From Spirochaetia bacterium (GTDB lineage Bacteria; Spirochaetota; Spirochaetia; Treponematales; Breznakiellaceae), in contig BOBW01000062.1 of assembly GCA_026002595.1 (NCBI GenBank), forward strand, positions 1 to 9,848: a stretch of 9,848 bases of DNA, given 5' to 3'. A program made the position numbers and the translations under genes. The notes under the pieces were generated by a model that ran no database searches, was not told where the DNA came from, and was given only the letters and a program-made list of their open reading frames with translations. This document shows positions 5,850-9,848 of the stretch, in pieces (positions within the stretch are counted from its first letter, which is position 1; every line of letters begins with the position of its first letter).

Positions 5850-6015
5850 ATATAACATACGGTTTGCGGTTCGTCGCTTCGCTCCTCCGGGTTCCGTTCG
5901 GCTAGGTCGCCTAAAGGCTCCCACGCCTCACTCCACCCACATTTTTTGCGGCGCTGGAACGCTTCGCGTTCCTTTATCGCGCCGCAAAAAACGTCGCAAA
6001 CCTTTCACGTTATGT
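5850..6015 (+). repeat. attC site 6 (type A)
   Basis: R'' is ATATAAC at 5850-5856 and R' is GTTATGT at 6009-6015. L boxes are GGTTTGCG and CGCAAACC. Its inner part differs from other type A copies (GCC/GGC around TAAA), and the apical arm is GCGGCGC against GCGCCGC, nearly as in attC 10. Confidence 0.9.
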
Positions 6016-6067
6016 GCCATAAACCCTAAACTTTTTTAAAAATATTGGGAAATAATATAAAAAGGAC

Positions 6068-6096
6068 TTGATCAAATAATATTTTTGTATTATTCT
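6068..6096 (+). promoter_or_regulatory. Promoter of cassette 6
   Basis: TTGATC (6068-6073) and TATTCT (6091-6096) are 17 bases apart, about 38 bases before the start codon. Confidence 0.55.
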
Positions 6097-6133
6097 GAGA
6101 TAATATTATAGATAAAGGATACTTGTTATATAA

Positions 6134-6496
6134 ATGCTTTTTACAATTTTATTAATAATTTTACTGATACCATCGCTTGGAATTATTGTATGGTTTTTTG
6201 TCAGTACGAAACTGGCATTTGATAAATTTAACGGGTTAGATAAAAACACCCAGGAAAAATTATTACAAATAGATTATTATATGAGGTTTGTCCGTGAATT
6301 ATCAAATGAGGAATTAGAAAAATTGGGTAAATTATCCGATGAGGAAATAAGGGAATACAAAAGTACAGAAGATATAAGTAATTATATAAAAAAGATAAAG
6401 GAAAATAGATTGGATAAAAATATTTTAAGGCAAAAAATGGGGAAAGGAATGGAAAATGGGAGAAAAATCAATAATAATGATACAAAATATACATAA
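6134..6496 (+). CDS. Small single-helix membrane protein
   Basis: The 120-residue product has one strongly hydrophobic segment at residues 2-24, lacking a clear signal-peptidase site, so it is probably an anchored protein with its remainder in the cytoplasm. After it comes a charged, helix-rich region (LDKNTQEKLLQIDYYM, then LSNEELEKLGKLSDEEIREY) that may form coiled coils, and a low-complexity lysine and asparagine tail. No family is recognised. The purine-rich AAAGGA near 6113-6118 is about 15 bases from the ATG, so the ribosome site is poor. The stop lies 20 bases before attC 7. Confidence 0.7.
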   Translation: MLFTILLIILLIPSLGIIVWFFVSTKLAFDKFNGLDKNTQEKLLQIDYYMRFVRELSNEELEKLGKLSDEEIREYKSTEDISNYIKKIKENRLDKNILRQKMGKGMENGRKINNNDTKYT

Positions 6497-6516
6497 ATGG
6501 AGGACGGGTTTACGGC

Positions 6517-6684
6517 ACATAACATGCGCTATACGCTTCGCCCCTTCGGGGCTCGGCCTACGAAAAAACGCAGTCGGCCTTTGGCCTTTGTGCGTTTTTT
6601 CTCCGGCACATTTTTGCGGTTGCTGGAAACCTGCGGTTTCCTTTATCGCAACCGCAAAAACGTCGTATAGCTTTCACGTTATGC
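6517..6684 (+). repeat. attC site 7 (type B)
   Basis: R'' is ACATAAC at 6517-6523 and R' is GTTATGC at 6678-6684. L boxes carry the type B pairing, with GCTATACG preceded by ATGC instead of ATAC. The first inner arm is GCCCC/GGGGC around TTC in place of GCCGC/GCGGC in other copies, a compensatory replacement. Confidence 0.9.
6562..6601. terminator. Terminator-like hairpin inside attC 7
   Basis: Six A, CGCA, inner GGCC/GGCC, TGCG and six T, as in attC 2. Confidence 0.5.
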
Positions 6685-6720
6685 GAAATTTGGGCTGACG
6701 CTGTTGTAAAAATAAAGTAC

Positions 6721-6749
6721 TTGAATAAATAAAAAAATAACTATAAGAT
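6721..6749 (+). promoter_or_regulatory. Promoter of cassette 7
   Basis: TTGAAT (6721-6726) and TAAGAT (6744-6749) are 17 bases apart. A strong AAGGAGG ribosome site follows at 6764-6770. Confidence 0.55.
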
Positions 6750-6776
6750 AAAACTATAGATTTAAGGAGGCCTAAA

Positions 6777-7289
6777 ATGGAGTATAAAATGAGCATTTCA
6801 TCAAGAGTATTATATTCTGTTATTATGTTTTATACACTAATATTAACAATTGGTTCACCATTATCTATAATAATAGAATATAAAAATGGATTTAGTAAAA
6901 CAGAAGACATAAAATTATTCATAATAGTGTTTTTAGTTATGGGAATATTTTCAGCAATAATATTTATATATTGTTTAATGTTATTGATTCATTATAAAAT
7001 AATTGTTGAAGAATATAATATAATAATTAATGGTGCATTTGGTAAAAAAATAATAGATTTAAAATTATATAATACATTTAGTCATATTTGGTTGCTTCGT
7101 TTTCCTGATATTATAAGAATTAAATCAGATAATGGAAAAAATAAACCAGTAAATATTTTATGTATATTTAAGGAAGAAGAAACGTTGGAAAAATATATAC
7201 AAAAAAAATTAGATGCTAATAAATATAAATGGTATTATGAAAAAATAAATGAGAATAAAAAGAATGAAGACAGCCCAAACTTCGCATAA
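6777..7289 (+). CDS. Two-helix membrane protein with a PH-like C-terminal half
   Basis: The 170-residue product starts at an ATG six bases after AAGGAGG. Membrane helices lie at about 11-34 and 46-70. They are followed by a strand-rich region (YKIIVEEYNIIINGAFGKKIIDL, then IIRIKSDNGKNKPVNILCIF) and a final charged helix. The order of two helices plus a strand-rich domain is shared with the cassette 3 protein, and the KIIVEEYNIIIN pattern resembles PH-like domains of small bacterial membrane proteins. No firm family. The TAA stop (7287-7289) lies inside the R'' box of attC 8, and the last residues (SPNFA) are encoded by the terminal inverted repeat. The end of the protein is therefore constrained by the recombination site. 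Confidence 0.78.
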   Translation: MEYKMSISSRVLYSVIMFYTLILTIGSPLSIIIEYKNGFSKTEDIKLFIIVFLVMGIFSAIIFIYCLMLLIHYKIIVEEYNIIINGAFGKKIIDLKLYNTFSHIWLLRFPDIIRIKSDNGKNKPVNILCIFKEEETLEKYIQKKLDANKYKWYYEKINENKKNEDSPNFA

Positions 7290-7452
7290 CATACGCTATA
7301 CGCTGCGCCGCAGTAGCGGCTTGGCCTACGAAAAAACGCAGTCGGCCTGCGGCCTTAGTGCGTTTTTTCTCCGGCACATTTTTGCAGTTGCTGGAAACCT
7401 ACGGTTTCCTTTATCGCAACTGCAAAAACGTCGTATAGCTTTCACGTTATAT
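7284..7452 (+). repeat. attC site 8 (type B)
   Basis: R'' is GCATAAC at 7284-7290 and R' is GTTATAT at 7446-7452. L boxes are GCTATACG and CGTATAGC. The apical arm is GCAGTTGC against GCAACTGC, fully paired, unlike the otherwise similar attC 5. Confidence 0.9.
7330..7369. terminator. Terminator-like hairpin inside attC 8
   Basis: Six A, CGCA, inner GGCC/GGCC around TGC, then GTGCG and six T. Close after the cassette 7 stop codon. Confidence 0.5.
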
Positions 7453-7495
7453 GCAATACCGCCCTAAGATTTATGTAAAATATTATAAAAAAATA

Positions 7496-7524
7496 TTGAC
7501 AAAAATACAAAACATGGGTAATAT
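7496..7524 (+). promoter_or_regulatory. Promoter of cassette 8 (leaderless)
   Basis: TTGACA (7496-7501) and TAATAT (7519-7524) are 17 bases apart. The ATG begins at 7531, seven bases after the -10, the expected transcription start. A leaderless mRNA is likely. Confidence 0.68.
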
Positions 7525-7530
7525 AAAGAA

Positions 7531-7956
7531 ATGAATATGAATAAAGCAGTTATGCTTTTTTTATTAACTCTGACGGGTAGTGTTAGTAATATATTTTGTC
7601 AATCCTCTTATTATACTCATTGGTATAATTTTTATAATGAAGAATATATTGATTTTCACACTTACGGAATTGTTAAATTAAAAGAATTTTATGGACCGCC
7701 TAACTTTGGAGAAACACCAAGTATTGATAAAATTGAATATCATTACGTTTTTATATTATTAGAACCTATAACATTTAAAAAAGAATTGGAAATAGTGACA
7801 GTAGAAGAGATACAATTAATATTTCCTAATGGTATAAAAAAAGAAATTGAAGATGGTGGGGGATATATTATTGAGGGTAGATTGTTTTTTGCAGAAACTG
7901 GACATCATCATACGCCTGTAATACTAATTGTGAATAGAATTGCAGTGAATGGGTAA
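7531..7956 (+). CDS. Secreted or lipidated hypothetical protein
   Basis: The 141-residue product begins with a signal sequence (Lys5, core AVMLFLLTLTG) ending in SNIFCQSS. Cys23 could be lipidated, since spirochaete lipoboxes are loose, or a signal peptidase could cut near it. The mature part is rich in aromatic residues (YYTHWYNFYNEEYIDFHTYG), then has strand-like segments (YHYVFILLEPITFKKELEIVT, VEEIQLIFPNG) and a GHHHTPV histidine cluster near 129-135. I do not recognise a family. A second in-frame ATG sits at 7537. There is no Shine-Dalgarno before either, which fits a leaderless start at 7531. Confidence 0.75.
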   Translation: MNMNKAVMLFLLTLTGSVSNIFCQSSYYTHWYNFYNEEYIDFHTYGIVKLKEFYGPPNFGETPSIDKIEYHYVFILLEPITFKKELEIVTVEEIQLIFPNGIKKEIEDGGGYIIEGRLFFAETGHHHTPVILIVNRIAVNG

Positions 7957-7994
7957 AAAAATAATTATAAAAAATGGTGTACGGGCGGTACTGC

Positions 7995-8164
7995 ATATAA
8001 CATACGCTATACGCTGCGCCGCAGTAGCGGCTTGGCCTACGAAAAACCCCAGTCGGCGCAGTAGCGCCTTTATGGGGTTTTTCTCCGGCACATTTTTATG
8101 GCCCTGGAAACCTACGGTTTCCTTATTCGGGCCATAAAAACGTCGTATAGCTTTCACGTTATGT
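7995..8164 (+). repeat. attC site 9 (type B)
   Basis: R'' is ATATAAC at 7995-8001 and R' is GTTATGT at 8158-8164. L boxes are GCTATACG and CGTATAGC. The middle arm is rebuilt as CCCC/GGGG with GGCGC/GCGCC inside, and the apical arm is ATGGCCC against GGGCCAT. All changes keep pairing. Confidence 0.9.
8041..8083. terminator. Terminator-like hairpin inside attC 9
   Basis: Five A, CCCC (8047-8050), inner GGCGC/GCGCC (8055-8068), GGGG (8074-8077) and five T. The stem sequence differs completely from other type B sites while the A-run/T-run design is kept. Confidence 0.55.
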
Positions 8165-8195
8165 GCAATACGCCCTAAAATTTGTTGAAAATATA

Positions 8196-8224
8196 TTGAC
8201 AAATACCAAAATATATTGTAGAAA
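8196..8224 (+). promoter_or_regulatory. Promoter of cassette 9
   Basis: TTGACA (8196-8201) is perfect. The 17-base partner is TAGAAA (8219-8224), a weak -10. GGAGGA for translation follows at 8231-8236. Confidence 0.5.
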
Positions 8225-8245
8225 TTATTAGGAGGACGGATAATA

Positions 8246-8713
8246 ATGAAAATTATAATATTAATAGGATTTTGTTTGTTTATTATAATAATATTTTTTA
8301 GTTGTACTGTAATGACTTATTATGAGGATATAAAAAATAAAGATTCATCATTTTTTGATGATGAAATCACCAGCGATGGACTAAAAATTACAATTACACA
8401 TTTATTACAAGCAGGACCTTTGTGGCTACCAGGACACGATTTTTTAATGCATCTAAAGTTTCCAGATATACAGGAAAATTTTCAAATGATAACGGTTTCT
8501 TTTGATATTTATACAATAAACGGAAAGATTATTGAACCAGTAGCAGATGGAACAGATATTGCTAGTGGAGATAAACTCAAGGGTTATAAATATTCAATAT
8601 TCTTTCCAAAGAAAATAAAAGAAAAAATAGGACTGAAATTTTATTACAATGGAGAATATTATGAATATTCACGTGAGGTAGAACTAATAGGTAAAGGTGA
8701 TAGAATATGGTAG
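8246..8713 (+). CDS. Lipoprotein of unknown function
   Basis: The 155-residue product starts at an ATG 10 bases after GGAGG (8231-8235). It has a Lys2 start, a long isoleucine-rich core and the lipobox FFSC, with Cys20 as the probable lipidation site. The mature domain is strand-rich: SDGLKITITHLLQAGPLW, MHLKFPDI, MITVSFDIYTINGKIIEPV, YKYSIFFPKKIK and LKFYYNGEYYEYSREVEL. The alternation suggests an immunoglobulin-like or other beta-sandwich fold; this is inference and no named family is recognised. Located in a membrane, facing the periplasm or the outside. Confidence 0.8.
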   Translation: MKIIILIGFCLFIIIIFFSCTVMTYYEDIKNKDSSFFDDEITSDGLKITITHLLQAGPLWLPGHDFLMHLKFPDIQENFQMITVSFDIYTINGKIIEPVADGTDIASGDKLKGYKYSIFFPKKIKEKIGLKFYYNGEYYEYSREVELIGKGDRIW

Positions 8714-8756
8714 CTTAATGTAAAAAGTATAATAAATATGGGGACGGGCGTACTGC

Positions 8757-8928
8757 ACATAACATACGGTTTGCGGTTCGGGGCTAAAGCCCCTCCGGGT
8801 TCCGTTCGCCTAGGTCAGTCGCTACGCTCCTTCCCACGGCTCACTCCACCCACATTTTTTGCGGCGCTGGAACGCTTCGCGTTCCTTTATCGCGCCGCAA
8901 AAAACGTCGCAAACCTTTCACGTTATGC
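8757..8928 (+). repeat. attC site 10 (type A)
   Basis: R'' is ACATAAC at 8757-8763 and R' is GTTATGC at 8922-8928. L boxes are GGTTTGCG and CGCAAACC. The GGGGC/GCCCC inner hairpin is as in attC 1, and the apical arm GCGGCGC/GCGCCGC is as in attC 6, so the site looks like a mosaic of the two. Confidence 0.9.
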
Positions 8929-8996
8929 GAAATTTTTTGGCCCAATCTGTTGTAAAAATGGAAAATTTGGTCAAAGTGTATACTTTTTTATAACTA

Positions 8997-9025
8997 TTGA
9001 CATTTATTGAATAATAGCCTATGAT
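8997..9025 (+). promoter_or_regulatory. Promoter of the cassette 10 toxin-antitoxin pair (leaderless)
   Basis: TTGACA (8997-9002) and TATGAT (9020-9025) are 17 bases apart. The toxin ATG is at 9032, seven bases past the -10, the expected transcription start. Confidence 0.65.
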
Positions 9026-9031
9026 AAATTT

Positions 9032-9439
9032 ATGGAGATATTATTGGATGCCAGTGCAATAATGGCTGTTATTATAGAGGAGCCCGAAAAGGAACAGGTT
9101 ATAAACATTACAAAAAATGTGACTATAATCTCTCCAAGTATGGTACCCTTTGAAATTGCAAATGGTTTAAGCAAAATGACGAAGAGGAAAATAATTGATA
9201 AAAATAGGATGATAAATGCCTTTGAATATTTTAAGAGGATACCTATAAAAATAATAGAAACAGATATTAAGAAGGCATTAGAAATTGCAGGGGATTATAA
9301 TATTTATGCATACGATGCCTTTTATTTGGAATCGGCAAAAAGATTAGGTTTACCGTTATTGACTTTTGATGGTAATATGGCAAGAATTGGAAAAGAAATA
9401 GGTCTTACTATTTTAGGAGGAAAAGATGCAGGTGTTTGA
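9032..9439 (+). CDS. PIN-domain ribonuclease toxin, VapC-like
   Basis: The 135-residue protein is a full-length PIN domain. The metal-binding acids are Asp6 in ILLDASAIMAV, Glu41 in MVPFEIANGL, Asp95 in IYAYDAFYLESAKRLGLPLL and Asp113 in LTFDGNM. PIN toxins of this kind usually cleave tRNA or rRNA when not held by an antitoxin. It belongs to a different subgroup from the cassette 2 toxin, with DAS rather than DTN at the start and YDA rather than DDD in the third motif. The gene comes first and overlaps the antitoxin gene by 14 bases, the reverse of the usual order. No ribosome site precedes its ATG, and the promoter spacing suggests a leaderless transcript. Confidence 0.9.
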   Translation: MEILLDASAIMAVIIEEPEKEQVINITKNVTIISPSMVPFEIANGLSKMTKRKIIDKNRMINAFEYFKRIPIKIIETDIKKALEIAGDYNIYAYDAFYLESAKRLGLPLLTFDGNMARIGKEIGLTILGGKDAGV

Positions 9440-9659
9440 TTATAGTGATTTTACACAAAATATAACAAAAGTATTTAATACTGCGTTAGTTGACGAAGTA
9501 ATTATAAACTATAACGATGGAAATAGTTATAAATTACTTCCAATAGATAATGAAAATATTAAAGGAAAATCACCGCTTGAGGATATTCCCTCTATAAAAG
9601 CAGATATTACTACACAGGAAATTGTAGAAATATTAAGAGAATGTAGAGCTGGAATATAA
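9426..9659 (+). CDS. Phd/YefM-like antitoxin
   Basis: The 77-residue protein begins at an ATG five bases after AGGAGG (9415-9420), the strongest ribosome site in this cassette. The N-terminal part (VFDYSDFTQNITKVFNTAL, then EVIINYNDGNSYKLLPI) has the strand-helix-strand pattern of Phd/YefM antitoxins, which bind operator DNA. The C-terminal stretch (TTQEIVEILRECRAGI) is the probable toxin-binding helix after a linker. The strong site versus the leaderless toxin start would favour excess antitoxin, which offsets the toxin-first gene order. Family naming is by pattern and context. Confidence 0.82.
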   Translation: MQVFDYSDFTQNITKVFNTALVDEVIINYNDGNSYKLLPIDNENIKGKSPLEDIPSIKADITTQEIVEILRECRAGI

Positions 9660-9687
9660 AAAATAATTGTAAGGGCCAAAAAACATC

Positions 9688-9848
9688 GCATAACATACGG
9701 TTTGCGGTTCGGGGCTAAAGCCCCTCCGGGTTCCGTTCGCCTAGGTCAGTCGCTGCGCTCCTTCCCACGGCTCACTCCACCCACATTTTTGTTGCCCTGG
9801 TCTTTGCTTCGCAAAGCCCTTATTCGGGCAACAAAAACGTCGCAAACC
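9688..9848 (+). repeat. attC site 11 (type A, cut by the window edge)
   Basis: R'' is GCATAAC at 9688-9694. L'' GGTTTGCG and L' CGCAAACC (the last eight bases) are both present, and R' would lie just outside. The apical arm is GTTGCCC against GGGCAAC, capped by CTTTGC/GCAAAG. Confidence 0.88.

Larger units (their letters stand above)
5246..6009 (+). mobile_element. Gene cassette 5
   Basis: The start, read from G5245 (GTTATATGACATGGGGGC), pairs at 17 of 18 positions with GCCCCCACGTCATATAAC at attC 6, with the mismatch at position 11. One soluble-protein gene. Confidence 0.88.
6010..6678 (+). mobile_element. Gene cassette 6
   Basis: The start, read from G6009 (GTTATGTGCCATAAACCC), pairs at 17 of 18 positions with GGGTTTACGGCACATAAC at attC 7, with the mismatch at position 11. 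The shortest complete cassette here. Confidence 0.88.
6679..7446 (+). mobile_element. Gene cassette 7
   Basis: The start, read from G6678 (GTTATGCGAAATTTGGGCTG), pairs at 19 of 20 positions with CAGCCCAAACTTCGCATAAC at attC 8, with the mismatch at position 11. The end repeat overlaps the last codons of the gene. Confidence 0.9.
7447..8158 (+). mobile_element. Gene cassette 8
   Basis: The start, read from G7446 (GTTATATGCAATACCGCCC), pairs at 18 of 19 positions with GGGCGGTACTGCATATAAC at attC 9, with the mismatch at position 11. Confidence 0.88.
8159..8922 (+). mobile_element. Gene cassette 9
   Basis: The start, read from G8158 (GTTATGTGCAATACGCCC), pairs at 17 of 18 positions with GGGCGTACTGCACATAAC at attC 10, with the mismatch at position 11. 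One lipoprotein gene. Confidence 0.88.
1..9848 (+). mobile_element. Integron gene-cassette array (internal segment)
   Basis: Eleven attC-like palindromes in one orientation separate ten complete small gene units. The junctions, placed after the G of each GTTANN(C/T) box, are at 246/247, 1075/1076, 3340/3341, 4195/4196, 5245/5246, 6009/6010, 6678/6679, 7446/7447, 8158/8159 and 8922/8923. Every complete cassette begins with bases complementary to the bases before its own attC, as expected for units that move as circles. All genes except one lipoprotein gene read in the same direction as the sites. No tyrosine-recombinase integrase, attI or platform gene is present, so the array extends beyond both window ends. 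Assignment to a Treponema-type chromosomal integron is inferred. Confidence 0.9.
8923..9848 (+). mobile_element. Gene cassette 10 (right end outside the window)
   Basis: The start, read from G8922 (GTTATGCGAA, six T from base 8932 after an A, then GGCCC), pairs at 20 of 22 positions with the bases before and in attC 11 (9673-9694). Mismatches are at positions 10 and 11. It holds a toxin-antitoxin pair in toxin-first order. The R' boundary lies just past the window edge. Confidence 0.85.

Noticed and set aside
6456..6698. Frame 6456-6698 overlapping the end of the cassette 6 gene
   Set aside because: It runs into attC 7 and consists mainly of repeat translation.
81..9848. Repeats as a CRISPR array, REP elements or transposon ends
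   Set aside because: Units are about 170 bp, palindromic with R and L boxes, and separated by different genes. There are no short uniform spacers, no transposase and no target-site duplications, so attC fits better.
1..9848. Integrase gene or attI site
   Set aside because: No frame in the window encodes a tyrosine recombinase, and no non-palindromic insertion site is visible. They are presumably outside the window.

Overview
This window is a stretch of an integron gene-cassette array. Eleven copies of a 166-172 bp imperfect palindrome recur in one orientation, roughly every 0.7-2.3 kb. Each opens with a box of the form (A/G)NNTAAC and closes with GTTANN(C/T), the R'' and R' core boxes of attC recombination sites. 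Each carries complementary L boxes just inside, and each separates one short, unrelated gene unit from the next. Ten complete cassettes lie between the first and last sites, flanked by the tail of one cassette on the left and an attC cut off by the window edge on the right. No integrase or attI is visible, so the window is internal to a longer array.

The host looks like a treponeme. The lipoprotein at 1291-1731 has a leader of a kind I associate with termite-gut Treponema, and AT-rich genes separated by GC-rich attC sites recall Treponema chromosomal integrons. This is inference; there is no rRNA or housekeeping marker here.

Layout (cassette = base after the G of one R' to the G of the next): partial cassette 1-246; cassette 1, 247-1075, a frameshifted secreted protein; cassette 2, 1076-3340, a minus-strand lipoprotein, an XRE-type regulator and a VapB/VapC-like toxin-antitoxin pair; cassette 3, 3341-4195, a YcxB-like membrane protein; cassette 4, 4196-5245, a four-helix membrane protein; cassette 5, 5246-6009, a soluble unknown; cassette 6, 6010-6678, a small single-helix membrane protein; cassette 7, 6679-7446, a two-helix membrane protein; cassette 8, 7447-8158, a secreted unknown; cassette 9, 8159-8922, a lipoprotein; cassette 10, from 8923, a PIN toxin followed by a Phd-like antitoxin.

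Three properties stand out. First, the two ends of each complete cassette are inverted repeats of 18-24 bp that match each other and not the neighbouring cassettes, so the long outer stem exists only once a cassette is circular. Second, all ten of these stems have the same single odd pair, A against C on the top strand, which is a G-T wobble on the bottom strand that integron integrases use. Third, most cassettes carry their own TTGACA-type promoter 37-74 bp from the entry point, and six attC sites contain a terminator-like A-run/hairpin/T-run core, so cassettes look like self-contained transcription units. Three of them appear to start translation at the transcription start, without a leader.
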